Shown here piece by piece: positions 1-7,905 of a DNA stretch of 28,939 nucleotides. Below the pieces are notes generated by a model that was not told the origin of the DNA, ran no database searches, and saw only the letters and a list, made by a program, of their open reading frames with translations. The translations under genes were made by a program, and so were the position numbers. The stretch's first letter is position 1. Every line of letters starts with the position of its first letter. This DNA comes from Dehalococcoidia bacterium UBA7891 (GTDB lineage Bacteria > Chloroflexota > Dehalococcoidia > Lucifugimonadales > UBA826). Where the stretch lies: NCBI GenBank assembly GCA_002500485.1, contig DLRJ01000107.1, positions 1 to 28,939 of the forward strand. Reading direction: 5' to 3'.

Positions 1-1265
1 AGAATCTCACCAATTTCTTCCACTCCCACATGAGTTGTCTCTATTTTCTCAACAGTTGCCTCTTGAGATTCAACGGTTATTGAAGAATCTTGTTTAGAGG
101 CAGGGTTACTTGTCACAAGATTACTTGACACCAGTTCATATAGTTCTTCGTCTGTGAATGTTGCTTCTGGAGCCTCAGGGATTTCAGGTGCTGATTGTTC
201 TTTTTGCCTTCCATACGCTGTAAGATCAACATCCATATCACTTTTTATATCAACAGCCCACCCGCAGAGCTTCGCCGCAAGTCTGGCATTCTGGCCTTCT
301 TTTCCAATGGCGAGTGATAGGTGTCTATTAGGCACAATAGCTACCGCAGTGTTGTTGTCATTGTTTACATCTACTCGGAGCACTTCAGCAGGGCTCAATG
401 CATTTTGGATGTATCGATTGGAATCCTTACTCCATTCTAGTATGTCAATTTTTTCTCCCTGCAATTCGTTGACTATACTTTGAATTCTCACCCCTCGCAG
501 ACCTACACAAGAGCCAACAGGGTCTACACCATCTTGTTTTGCTCTGACAGCGACCTTACTTCTTGAGCCACTTTCTCTCGCTATTCCAACGATTTCAACT
601 GCTCCGTTGTAAATCTCCGGCACTTCTTGTTCAAATAATCTCCTCAGTAGGATTTCATCTGCTCTCGAAACTATCAATTCTGGTCCTCTAATTGACTCTT
701 TGTCGATAGCTTGCAGTAATACTTTCAGCTTGGAGCCTTGTCGGTACCTTTCAGATGAAACTTGCTGGCTTACCGGCAATATTGCTTCTGTTCTTCCTGT
801 GTCTACAATGATTTTATTGGGTTCTATCCTCTGGATAGTTACAGTAATAATTTCCCCTTCTCGACCTTCGTATTCGGCTAAGACAATTTCTCTCTCTGCC
901 TCCCGAAGTCTTTGAAGTACGACTTGCTTTGCCGTCTGAGCGGCGATCCTGCCAGCGCTATTTGGAATATTTTGAGTTTTTATTACATCTCCAATGCCGG
1001 CATTAGGATTGTAATTTGCTCTAGCCTCCTCAAGGGTCAATTCTTGAAGGGAGTCCTCAACTGTTTCTACCACAGTTTTGACTATATCGACTTCAATATC
1101 ACCTGAACCGGGGTCCAACCGTACAGAAATATTGTGACCTTCGGTTACACTATCTTTTTTGAAAGCAGAAACAAGAGCTGCTTCTATTGCTGACATAACT
1201 TTGTCTCGAGGAAGGTTTCTCTCAGCAGCTAGTTGCGTTAAAGCGATAAGAAAATCACTTTTCAT
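1..1265 (-). CDS. nusA: Transcription termination/antitermination factor NusA (3' end beyond the window)
   Basis: NusA binds RNA polymerase and nascent RNA and modulates pausing, termination and antitermination. The frame is open from an ATG at 1265 to the window edge, giving 421 codons with no stop. In order it shows the N-terminal polymerase-binding domain (about 1-125), an S1 domain (about 135-200), KH1 with GSCVGLRGVRI (251-261) and KH2 with IGKEGQNARLAAKLCGW (about 320-336). After KH2 the protein becomes acidic and Glu/Pro/Ser-rich with no recognisable further domain; its end is not visible. The start is supported by an AGGAGG ribosome binding site (1274-1279). rimP, often upstream of nusA, is absent; a divergent modA lies there instead. 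The plus-strand open frames over this region are shadows. Family assignment is very secure. Confidence 0.97.
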   Translation of the reverse strand, partial: MKSDFLIALTQLAAERNLPRDKVMSAIEAALVSAFKKDSVTEGHNISVRLDPGSGDIEVDIVKTVVETVEDSLQELTLEEARANYNPNAGIGDVIKTQNIPNSAGRIAAQTAKQVVLQRLREAEREIVLAEYEGREGEIITVTIQRIEPNKIIVDTGRTEAILPVSQQVSSERYRQGSKLKVLLQAIDKESIRGPELIVSRADEILLRRLFEQEVPEIYNGAVEIVGIARESGSRSKVAVRAKQDGVDPVGSCVGLRGVRIQSIVNELQGEKIDILEWSKDSNRYIQNALSPAEVLRVDVNNDNNTAVAIVPNRHLSLAIGKEGQNARLAAKLCGWAVDIKSDMDVDLTAYGRQKEQSAPEIPEAPEATFTDEELYELVSSNLVTSNPASKQDSSITVESQEATVEKIETTHVGVEEIGEI

Positions 1266-1301
1266 ATTAAACTGCCTCCTTTTTTTTCCTCTAATACGAA
1301 A

Positions 1302-1324
1302 GAAAGTGGGACTCGCCCACTTTC
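1302..1324 (-). promoter_or_regulatory. Leader hairpin ahead of nusA, attenuator-like
   Basis: A perfect 9-bp inverted repeat, GAAAGTGGG and CCCACTTTC around a 5-nt loop, lies between the predicted nusA promoter and the nusA start. Read in the nusA direction it is followed by TTTCGT, a short U-run, so it resembles a weak intrinsic terminator or attenuator in the untranslated leader. The stem is seen directly; a regulatory role, such as autogenous control, is inference. Confidence 0.5.
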
Positions 1325-1351
1325 AATTTGCTACTCTTTAAACAGGCAAAC

Positions 1352-1381
1352 ATTATAGCATTGTGACGCCTAATGGAACAA
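1352..1381 (-). promoter_or_regulatory. nusA promoter, extended -10 type
   Basis: On the minus strand there is a perfect TATAAT (1352-1357) preceded by TGC, making an extended -10. A weak -35 TTGTTC (1376-1381) lies 18 nt upstream. Transcription would start about 80 nt before the nusA ATG, leaving a leader that contains the hairpin at 1302-1324. Confidence 0.55.
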
Positions 1382-1395
1382 CCTTGACTACTTAC

Positions 1396-1433
1396 GGTTA
1401 AAGGTTGTCTAACCAAGGAATATTTTGTAGAAA
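1396..1433 (+). promoter_or_regulatory. Candidate modA promoter with an inverted repeat over the -35
   Basis: TTGTCT (1405-1410), a 17-nt spacer and TAGAAA (1428-1433) form a weak sigma70-type promoter about 50 nt before modA. A GGTTA/TAACC inverted repeat with a 9-nt centre (1396-1414) covers the -35 and could be an operator. It does not resemble the known ModE site, so the regulator is unknown. Low confidence. Confidence 0.25.
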
Positions 1434-1483
1434 TTAACAGAGCAAGAAAATATTTAAGGACGGGTAAAAGTTCCTTTATTACT

Positions 1484-2236
1484 ATGAAAAAAATGAGAAT
1501 TTTAACCAGGTGGTTTATTGCGGCTGTTGCCCTGGTGTTATTTTTAGGCTGCCACTCCAACGAAGATGAATTGGTGGTTTTTGCCGCAGCTAGCCTCACG
1601 GATGTTTTGACTGAAGTAAAAGAAGAATATGAGTTTCAAAATAAGACTATAGTTCAATATAATTTTGGGGGTTCCCAAAGTTTGGCGGTGGAATTATCCA
1701 AAGGATCACCGGGTCACATTTTTATTTCAGCTGGAGAACCACCGATGGAGTTTCTTTACAGTGAAATGGGGTCCAGGATTTCGGGAGTCACTAGCATAGC
1801 GACTAACTCTTTGGTTATTGTAACTAACCCACAAACTGCCGGTTTGCTCGATTATTCTAGCTTGGCAGAGTTGGATTTGATTTCTTTAGCAGATCCAAAT
1901 CTTGCACCCGCAGGAGTCTACTCTAGGGAATTTTTGGTGAATACCGGTCTCTGGTCTTTTATGAAAGACAAGTTTATTTTTGCAGCAGATGTCAGGGCAG
2001 CTCTCAACTATGTCAAGTCTGGTAACGTTGACGCAGCTATTGTTTACATGACTGACGGTTTAACTGAACCGAACTTACTGATATGGGACATAGTACCGCC
2101 TGATTCCTATGGTCCCATTTCATATCCAGTAGCTGTTATTGAAGCTGAGAACAGGAATCAGAGTGGCCAGTCATTTGTGGAATTTTTAGTATCTCCTGAA
2201 GTTGGTGATATTTTTCATTCTTACGGGTTTAGGTGA
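1484..2236 (+). CDS. modA: Molybdate ABC transporter, substrate-binding lipoprotein
   Basis: ModA captures molybdate or tungstate outside the membrane and delivers it to ModBC for molybdenum-cofactor synthesis. The 250-aa protein begins with a lipoprotein signal: basic MKKMR, a hydrophobic stretch, then lipobox FLGC with the acylated cysteine at residue 23. This membrane anchoring suits a cell without a conventional periplasm. The mature part has the family's VFAAASLTDVL (about 32-42) and GSQSLAVELSKG oxyanion-binding region. Two ATGs (1484 and 1493) are possible starts; neither has a strong Shine-Dalgarno sequence. modB begins 7 nt after the stop, and modC follows, making a complete operon. 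Choice between molybdate and tungstate cannot be made from the sequence. Confidence 0.93.
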   Translation: MKKMRILTRWFIAAVALVLFLGCHSNEDELVVFAAASLTDVLTEVKEEYEFQNKTIVQYNFGGSQSLAVELSKGSPGHIFISAGEPPMEFLYSEMGSRISGVTSIATNSLVIVTNPQTAGLLDYSSLAELDLISLADPNLAPAGVYSREFLVNTGLWSFMKDKFIFAADVRAALNYVKSGNVDAAIVYMTDGLTEPNLLIWDIVPPDSYGPISYPVAVIEAENRNQSGQSFVEFLVSPEVGDIFHSYGFR

Positions 2237-2243
2237 ATGAAAT

Positions 2244-2912
2244 TTGGTTGATTTAATTCTGTTATCGCTACAAGTCGCGGTGATTGCGACTTTGATTAAT
2301 ATTCCTATAGCCATCTACGTCGGTTGGCTAATAGGCCGAAAGAACATAAAAGGTAAATTAATTTTAGAAACTTTAATTTCTTTGCCCTTGGCTCTACCTC
2401 CAGTGGTCACAGGGTATTTTTTGCTGATTTTGGTGGGAAGGGAGGCTCCTTTGGGGCAGTTATCCCGATTCATTTTCGGGGCAGATATCGTGTTCACTTG
2501 GGTAGCATCAGCGATAGCAGCTTCCGTTGTGTCTTTTCCACTCATGGTTCGGGCCATCATAGTCGCTATGCAAGGAGTTGACACCACTTTAGAGAGATCA
2601 GCGCGATCTCTGGGGGCAGGACCTTTAAGAACTTTTTTAAAAATTACTATGCCGTTGTGTTACAACGGGTTGGTGGCTGGGATTTTGCTAGGTTTTGTTA
2701 GGGCAATTGGAGAATTTGGGGCGACTATTGTGGTGGCGGGAAATATTCCCGGAAGGACTCAAACTATTCCCCTGGCAATATACAGTAAGGTACAGCTTGG
2801 GAAAGATTCCGAAGCATTAAATTTAATATTTATCTCCACCTTAATGGCGATAATGACTTTGATAGTTCATCATTGGTTGATCATCAGAGGATCAAAAAAA
2901 AGGACTGGGTAA
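2244..2912 (+). CDS. modB: Molybdate ABC transporter permease
   Basis: ModB is the membrane-spanning half of the molybdate importer, working as a dimer with ModC. The 222-aa protein is hydrophobic with about five or six membrane segments. It carries the EAA-type cytoplasmic loop that docks on the ATPase, visible as TLERSARSLGAGPLRTF (about 115-130), followed by GEFGATIVVAGNIPG, a stretch typical of ModB. The start is TTG at 2244; a stop lies two codons upstream in frame, so nothing earlier is possible. AGGTGA, which overlaps the modA stop, serves as ribosome binding site. Length matches ModB from other bacteria (about 220-230 aa). Confidence 0.93.
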   Translation: MVDLILLSLQVAVIATLINIPIAIYVGWLIGRKNIKGKLILETLISLPLALPPVVTGYFLLILVGREAPLGQLSRFIFGADIVFTWVASAIAASVVSFPLMVRAIIVAMQGVDTTLERSARSLGAGPLRTFLKITMPLCYNGLVAGILLGFVRAIGEFGATIVVAGNIPGRTQTIPLAIYSKVQLGKDSEALNLIFISTLMAIMTLIVHHWLIIRGSKKRTG

Positions 2913-2918
2913 TTTACG

Positions 2919-3998
2919 GTGCCTATAGAAGTAAATGTCACAAAAAAATATGGCGACTTCGAATTGATGATACAAGCAGCCATAGGCAATGGGATAACTG
3001 GTATTTTTGGTCCATCGGCTAGTGGTAAATCAACTTTGCTGAATTGTATCGCTGGCTTTGAGGACCCTGATGATGGGCTGATAACCTTAAATTCCAAAAC
3101 TGTATTTTCTTCAAGAGCTAAAACTAACGTATCCCCGGAAAAAAGAAGAGTTGGATACGTTCACCAGCATTCTGCTTTATTTCCTCATTTAACAGTAAAG
3201 AAAAACTTAGAATTTGGTTACAATCTCACTGAAAAATATAGAAGGGTAGGGGATTTGGAAGACATTGTTCATTTGCTACAACTAGAGCAAATCATGGATC
3301 GGGGAGTTATAAATTTGTCTGGAGGAGAGCGCCAGCGAGTTGCTCTGGCCAGAAGCTTGGCTGCTTCTCCGGACTTATTACTCTTAGATGAACCATTAGC
3401 TTCTTTGGATATGCCCTTCAGGGGGTTCATATTAGAAAAACTTCGTGAAGTATCTAGAGGATGGAATTTAGACATGATTTACGTGTCTCATTCTGTTTCA
3501 GAGATGATCGCTTTGGCTGATTCTGTCATCGTGATTAGGGATGGGATGAAGGTGGTGGAAGGTAATTCCTCTTTGTTGTTGAATAATAGCTCTGTGGCTG
3601 ATTATGTAGACTATGCTTCCTTTGAAAACATTCTGCACGGTGTTGTTGACGGTTCAGTAGATCAAAACGTATCTACCCTAACAATTGGAGATGTTAAGTT
3701 GATCACTCCCAAGTTAACATCAGAAAAAGGTAAGCAGGTAACTATTTCGATTAAAGCTTCTGACATTATCGTCAGCAAATATCCGCCTGTTGCAATCAGC
3801 GCCCGAAACATATTAAAGGTCAGTATTACAAATATTAATCACTCTGAGAACCCAACTTTCATCCGTTGTGAAACTGGAGGGTGCATTCTTACTGCAGCAC
3901 TTACGATGCAATCGGTTTCGGATTTGGGCTTAAGGGTGTCTGATGAAGTCTATTTGATTATAAAAGCCAACAGTGTCACACCAATGGAATTGTATTGA
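2919..3998 (+). CDS. modC: Molybdate ABC transporter ATPase with TOBE/Mop domain
   Basis: ModC hydrolyses ATP to drive molybdate uptake. The 359-aa protein has Walker A GPSASGKST (31-39), the Q-loop Q83, signature LSGGERQRVALARS (133-146), Walker B LLLLDEP (153-159) and switch H191. The final third (about 285-355) is a single TOBE/Mop-type domain, SIKASDII onward, which in this family binds oxyanion and regulates transport. GTG start at 2919, 6 nt after the modB stop. The gene closes the operon and converges on the amidohydrolase gene. Its ~90-residue stretch between ATPase core and TOBE domain is normal for the family. Confidence 0.94.
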   Translation: MPIEVNVTKKYGDFELMIQAAIGNGITGIFGPSASGKSTLLNCIAGFEDPDDGLITLNSKTVFSSRAKTNVSPEKRRVGYVHQHSALFPHLTVKKNLEFGYNLTEKYRRVGDLEDIVHLLQLEQIMDRGVINLSGGERQRVALARSLAASPDLLLLDEPLASLDMPFRGFILEKLREVSRGWNLDMIYVSHSVSEMIALADSVIVIRDGMKVVEGNSSLLLNNSSVADYVDYASFENILHGVVDGSVDQNVSTLTIGDVKLITPKLTSEKGKQVTISIKASDIIVSKYPPVAISARNILKVSITNINHSENPTFIRCETGGCILTAALTMQSVSDLGLRVSDEVYLIIKANSVTPMELY

Positions 3999-3999
3999 A

Positions 4000-4022
4000 C
4001 CTCAAAAAATAATCCTTTGAGG
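4000..4022. terminator. Short inverted repeat between convergent genes
   Basis: CCTCAAA (4000-4006) and TTTGAGG (4016-4022) form a 7-bp stem exactly between the modC stop and the end of the convergent amidohydrolase gene. There is no good U-tract on either side, so it is a weak candidate for a bidirectional terminator. Confidence 0.3.
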
Positions 4023-5255
4023 CTATATGAGCAAAGTATTTTCCCTCTTTACGAGTGTACCTTGAGAAATAATCGTATTTACATCATGAAGTTTGGTTAT
4101 ATCCTCTAATGGATTTCCGTTTACAACGATGACATCGGCAGATTTGCCAGCTTCCAAGGTTCCGATTTCATCTTCCATTCCAAGACATTCGGCTGATGTT
4201 TTCGTTGCGCAAGTTATGGCTTCAAGGGGGGAAATGTACATATTATTTACCATCACCTCCGGGATATAGGCAAAATCGTCAAAATGCGCATTTGTCATAC
4301 CAGAATCCATCCCAGTGACGAATTTGACACCCCGGTTCCACATGTCTCTGAGAATTTCAAACCTTTTTTCAGGATCTCTCATTGCTCCAGAATCAGGTCT
4401 GATAGCCTTGCCCCGTAATTTATTGAGATGAGAAAGAGCAAGAGTCGGATCTACGTAAATTCCTTTTTCGGCAATCTGATCTGCGACATCATGATCGTAG
4501 TCATATAGTTCTGATGGGTTAGTAGCCAACCAGGAGCAGTGTATTAGGTTGTGTATACCAGCCTCCACGCAATTTTTGACACCTTCAGCTGCATGACAGT
4601 GTGCGGCTACTTTAAGTCCGAGTCTTTCGGCATCATTCACAGCTTTTTTCAATATATCGGTACTGTACTGGGGGGCCCTGACATTGGTTCCGGGAGTGAA
4701 CCCTCCCCCTGTGGACATTATTTTTATACAATCGGCCCCAAGTTTGAACTGTTGTCTAATTGCCTTGACGACCTCTTCTGAAGTATTGGCTTCAGTTCCG
4801 AACATGTTGCAGTGTCCACCTGTCGTAGTTATGGGAGTCCCGGCGACAAGAAGTCTAGGACCTGGGATTATCCCGTTAGTGATACCCTCTCTAAGTGGGA
4901 AAACGACTTCATTTCTACTCCCGAGGTCCCTCATGGTTGTGACTCCGGAAGAGAGTGCTGACCTGACTGCCTGAGTACCACGTAACAAAAAAGTTTCATT
5001 GCTTTCAGTAGTAATATGTTCGTAGGCATCGGTCTCTGAACTGCAATGTATATGAGAATGCATTTCTATAAATCCAGGGAGAATAGATCCCCCAGGAACC
5101 GATAGGATTTCAGCCTGATTTTTGTCTGCTTCAGTTAATTCGCTAGTGGCACAAATCTTGGATATTTTGTCATTTTCAATGACTATTGCTCCGTTTTGTG
5201 CAGGGATTGAACCTGAACCGTCAATTAATCTATCTGATTGAATAATATATTTCAT
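4023..5255 (-). CDS. Metal-dependent amidohydrolase (imidazolonepropionase/prolidase-like)
   Basis: A 410-aa member of the amidohydrolase superfamily (COG1228 type), hydrolysing amide or ester-like bonds through a bimetal centre. The metal set is complete: HSH (H66, H68) after beta-strand 1, a probable carbamylated lysine K178 in GADCIKIM, H219 in AAHCHA, H239 in LIHCSW, and D317 in TGMDSG. The small beta-sandwich formed by both termini is also present (residues 1-60 and about 360-410). These features are typical of zinc enzymes acting on N-acyl or Xaa-Pro-like peptides, but the substrate cannot be named. No signal peptide is visible, so it is probably cytoplasmic. The ATG at 5255 lacks a clear ribosome binding site. 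It is divergent from the Nudix gene. Confidence 0.85.
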   Translation of the reverse strand: MKYIIQSDRLIDGSGSIPAQNGAIVIENDKISKICATSELTEADKNQAEILSVPGGSILPGFIEMHSHIHCSSETDAYEHITTESNETFLLRGTQAVRSALSSGVTTMRDLGSRNEVVFPLREGITNGIIPGPRLLVAGTPITTTGGHCNMFGTEANTSEEVVKAIRQQFKLGADCIKIMSTGGGFTPGTNVRAPQYSTDILKKAVNDAERLGLKVAAHCHAAEGVKNCVEAGIHNLIHCSWLATNPSELYDYDHDVADQIAEKGIYVDPTLALSHLNKLRGKAIRPDSGAMRDPEKRFEILRDMWNRGVKFVTGMDSGMTNAHFDDFAYIPEVMVNNMYISPLEAITCATKTSAECLGMEDEIGTLEAGKSADVIVVNGNPLEDITKLHDVNTIISQGTLVKRENTLLI

Positions 5256-5384
5256 TTGTGAGTCCCATTTTGATTAAGCTTGAAGGCATTATATAGCAAC
5301 AACTAATCACCAAAGATCTGCGGTTGGTTGCCGTGGGTTGGGCACAACAATATACTTCCCTTTGCTCAAGTAAATGGAGGCGAT

Positions 5385-6131
5385 ATGAGTGACTTAGTTT
5401 GGTCCGTGAATCCTTTCGGTGGGGCAGTTATTGACCCTGATTCAGTGTCATCCCTGGTTTTAGACTTTGAAATTGGGTTAATAAATGCAATCAACAAATG
5501 GCGTACGGAGGACATCAAAGTCGCCTGGTTGGAGATTCCTAAATCAGCCTTTAAGGCTATTCCCCGGGCGTCGGAGGAGGGTTTTTTATTTCATCATGCC
5601 ACTGAAGAATACGCGATGATGACACTTCAAGTTGAGGAAAATGCCTTTGTTCCCCCATATGCAACTCATTACATAGGTATTGGAGGTGTTGTAATAAACA
5701 AAGATGATGAACTCTTGGTTGTTTCAGAGAGGTACAGAGCATCAGGAAGGGGTCCAGGATACAAATTGCCGGGAGGTGCTTTGCAGCCAGGGGAACATTT
5801 GGCGGAGGCTGCTGTTAGAGAGGTATTTGAGGAAACAGGAATTTCTACAACCTTCCAGGCTCTCACATTTTTTAGACACTGGCATGGGTACAGGTATGGT
5901 AAATCAGATATTTATTTTGTAGCGAGGTTATCTCCACAAGACAATGAAATAACAATGCAAGAAGAAGAAATAGCAGAATGCATATGGATGCCGGTTGATC
6001 AATTTTTGAATGAAGAGTCTGTTCATTTGTTTAATAAAACCATTGTTAGGTCAGCCACAGAAAGTGAAGGCCTGAAAGTAACCCCAATTGATGGATATGA
6101 GCCAGCAGAGAAATTCGAATTCTTTAAATAA
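5385..6131 (+). CDS. Nudix hydrolase with NUDT6-like N-terminal domain
   Basis: Nudix enzymes cleave nucleoside diphosphates linked to another moiety. The 248-aa protein has a perfect Nudix box, G-x5-E-x7-RE-V-x-EE-x-G-I, at residues 131-153. Ahead of it, about residues 25-95 resemble the pre-Nudix domain of animal NUDT6 and plant Nudix enzymes: VAWLEIPKS, then GFLFHHA, then PPYATHYIGIGG. The start chosen is ATG 5385 because GGAGG (5376-5380) precedes it by 4 nt; an upstream in-frame ATG at 5328 would add 19 residues that do not look like family sequence. The aldolase relic begins 51 nt downstream, so the two may once have been co-transcribed. Substrate unknown. Confidence 0.9.
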   Translation: MSDLVWSVNPFGGAVIDPDSVSSLVLDFEIGLINAINKWRTEDIKVAWLEIPKSAFKAIPRASEEGFLFHHATEEYAMMTLQVEENAFVPPYATHYIGIGGVVINKDDELLVVSERYRASGRGPGYKLPGGALQPGEHLAEAAVREVFEETGISTTFQALTFFRHWHGYRYGKSDIYFVARLSPQDNEITMQEEEIAECIWMPVDQFLNEESVHLFNKTIVRSATESEGLKVTPIDGYEPAEKFEFFK

Positions 6132-6182
6132 TGATTTGGGCTACCTGGCCCAAATACTTTTGAATGCCTCAAGGAGATAAAA

Positions 6183-6950
6183 ATGAGTGATTTGAATCTC
6201 AAACAAAGAATTCGGGCAGGAGAGATCTTAATCGGAGTTTCGGTGCCTTTAGATGCATCTGAATCAGAAATGGAAGCCATTATCAGTAAAGATGATTATG
6301 CATTTGCTTTTACTGACAGTCAGCATGGACCCTTTAATGAGGAAACTCTGGTGAGGTTTTGCGAAGCCTCCAGTAATTTAGGAATTCCTTCACAGTTCCG
6401 TATTAAACACACTAGGCATACCTATCTGATCGGTAACATTCTTGACTTAGGACCAGTAGGCATTGAAGTGCCTCAAATTGAAACCCTTGAAACGGTTCAG
6501 GAGGCTGTTCGTTACTTTTATTATCCACAGATAAGGTGGCAGGAGTGTAGATGGGACAGCTAGGTACGGAATTCATGATTATCATAGCAACGGCCTGAAG
6601 GATGGAAGTGGGTCTGGATCTAGGGAGGTAGGGTTCGAGAGAATTGAGTATGGCAAGTGGTGGAATCAAACAGGATTTTTGTCGATACAAATGGAATCAC
6701 TAAGGGCAGTTACCACTGTGAGTTAACTTGCTATCAATGGTGTTGATTGCCTTACCTGGGGCCCTAATGACTTACTTTACGATATTGAGGCTCATCCCAA
6801 ACATCCGATTCAAACAGTTGATGATTGCCTGAAGCATGCCTTAGACCAACTACAAGGCTCTCAAGAATTAGCTTTAGAAGTTATGATCACACGCTGAGAA
6901 ATAAGTACATAAATATGGGCGTAACGGTTCTGATGGAGCATCCGAAATAA
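6183..6950 (+). pseudogene. Decayed HpcH/HpaI-type aldolase (two frameshifts and a stop)
   Basis: HpaI-family class II aldolases cleave 4-hydroxy-2-oxo acids. The first 116 or so codons are intact, with FTDSQHGPFNEETLVRFC and GIEVPQIETLE. After FYYPQ (about 6530) the family sequence jumps to the +1 frame: GGRSVDGTARYGI, then RIEYGKWWNQTGFLSIQMES. A TAA at 6724-6726 interrupts that frame, which then resumes with GVDCLTWGPNDLLYDIEAHP and TVDDCLKHALDQLQGSQE. At about 6868 homology returns to the original frame: SFRSYDHTLRNKYINMGVTV, ending in TAA at 6948-6950. Spliced across the lesions it is about 255 residues, the normal family length. Three lesions make a relic likely. Sequencing error could explain one but probably not all. 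The N-terminal 126-aa frame may still be translated. Confidence 0.9.
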
Positions 6951-6991
6951 TAACTGGCTAAAAGAAGTTCAATATCCGTCTGCTAAATAAA

Positions 6992-7021
6992 TTGACACTG
7001 TTCTATTGATGTAAGTAAAAT
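6992..7021 (+). promoter_or_regulatory. Promoter of the rpmH-rnpA cluster
   Basis: A consensus -35 TTGACA (6992-6997) is separated by 18 nt from TAAAAT (7016-7021), ending 26 nt before the rpmH ATG. This is the best sigma70-type promoter in the window, as expected for a highly expressed ribosomal-protein operon. Confidence 0.7.
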
Positions 7022-7047
7022 TTGTAGGTTAATTTAAGGGAATATCA

Positions 7048-7185
7048 ATGCCAAAAAGAACCTACCAACCAAAAAACAGGCGTCGCATGCGAGTGCATGG
7101 ATTTCGATCCCGTATGAGTACCAAAGGCGGCCGAAATGTCCTTAAGAGACGAATGTTCAAAGGACGTCAGAAGCTGACTGTATAG
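7048..7185 (+). CDS. rpmH: Large-subunit ribosomal protein bL34
   Basis: A 45-residue, highly basic protein starting MPKRTYQPKNRRRMRVHGFR and continuing RMSTKGGRNVLKRR, which matches bL34 across its whole length. It is a structural protein of the large ribosomal subunit. A moderate ribosome binding site, AAGGGA, lies 7 nt upstream of the ATG. It heads the conserved cluster rpmH-rnpA-yidD-yidC-jag. In many bacteria dnaA and oriC sit just upstream of rpmH; here the aldolase relic lies there instead. Confidence 0.98.
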   Translation: MPKRTYQPKNRRRMRVHGFRSRMSTKGGRNVLKRRMFKGRQKLTV

Positions 7186-7268
7186 TTTTATTGTCGTTAA
7201 CCTTAGGAAATTTGTCACTGTATCAATGCCCATGTTTTATGGTCGACTTATGGACTTAGAGTGACTAC

Positions 7269-7616
7269 ATGCAAAAATATCAGAAACTTCGTAACTCCTC
7301 CGACTTTGATTCTGTAAAAAAATACGGTACCGGATCTGCTGACTTCAACTTGGTCATGGTTGCTATGGATCAAGCACCAGCAGGAGAATATAAAGGGTCT
7401 CGCTTGGGTTTTATTGTCTCGAAGAGAATTGGAGGAGCCACGGTCAGAAACAAATATAAAAGAAGATTGAAAGAGTCTGCTAATTCCATTTCGATAATTG
7501 ATGGAATGGATATAGTCTTTATAGCTAGAAACGGGATCTTAGGTTCCAATTTTCATGGAATATCGTCTTCGATGTATAAACTGCTGGCTGATGCTAGCCT
7601 AATATCCACTGAGTAA
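7269..7616 (+). CDS. rnpA: Ribonuclease P protein component
   Basis: RnpA assists the catalytic RNase P RNA in removing 5' leaders from pre-tRNA. The 115-aa protein has the family's conserved basic motif at residues 60-69, RNKYKRRLKE, preceded by RLGFIVSKRIGGATV, plus a typical N-terminus (KLRNSSDFDSVKKYG). Length is normal. It follows rpmH by 83 nt and precedes yidD by 12 nt, the standard gene order. No clear Shine-Dalgarno sequence is seen before the ATG at 7269. Confidence 0.95.
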   Translation: MQKYQKLRNSSDFDSVKKYGTGSADFNLVMVAMDQAPAGEYKGSRLGFIVSKRIGGATVRNKYKRRLKESANSISIIDGMDIVFIARNGILGSNFHGISSSMYKLLADASLISTE

Positions 7617-7628
7617 ACGTGAAATAGA

Positions 7629-7862
7629 TTGAAACTCCGCAAAGATAATTTTGTTAAATCCACAGTATTAGGTTTAATAAAATCTTATAAAAAAATAATC
7701 TCACCCTTTTTACCAATAGCATGTCGACATATACCGACATGCTCCGATTATGCTTATACAGCGATCCATCAATACGGTCTAGCTGTTGGTAGTGGAATCA
7801 CCTTTAAACGGCTACTGAGGTGTCGGCCATTTGGAACTAGAGGGTACGACCCTGTTCCGTGA
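7629..7862 (+). CDS. yidD: Membrane protein insertion efficiency factor YidD
   Basis: YidD is a small membrane-associated protein that aids YidC-dependent insertion. The 77-aa sequence has the signature IKSYKKIISPFLP, then CRHIPTCSDYAYTAIHQYG with the conserved cysteines, then RLLRCRPFGTRGYDPVP at the C-terminus. Start is a TTG at 7629. The usual third-cysteine CHPF motif reads CRPF here, and the usual GGxDPVP reads RGYDPVP, both small departures. It lies between rnpA and a lipoprotein gene that separates it from yidC. Confidence 0.93.
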   Translation: MKLRKDNFVKSTVLGLIKSYKKIISPFLPIACRHIPTCSDYAYTAIHQYGLAVGSGITFKRLLRCRPFGTRGYDPVP

Positions 7863-7905
7863 CTCAAAATCATACCAACTGAGGAAGACCAAATTTAATT
7901 GAAAT

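Noticed and set aside
154..1341. Four plus-strand open frames of 60-109 aa
   Set aside because: They lie opposite nusA, which has strong domain evidence and a ribosome binding site; these are shadows.
1291..1599. Minus-strand 102-aa frame overlapping modA and the nusA leader
   Set aside because: It crosses the predicted nusA promoter and hairpin and overlaps modA's signal peptide; no recognisable protein sequence.
6721..6726. Stop in the aldolase relic as a recoded codon
   Set aside because: It is TAA, not TGA, and is flanked by two frameshifts, so decay explains it better than recoding.
6521..7047. Replication origin upstream of rpmH
   Set aside because: Only one DnaA-box match is seen, within a conserved coding motif; there is no box cluster, no dnaA and no A+T-rich unwinding region.
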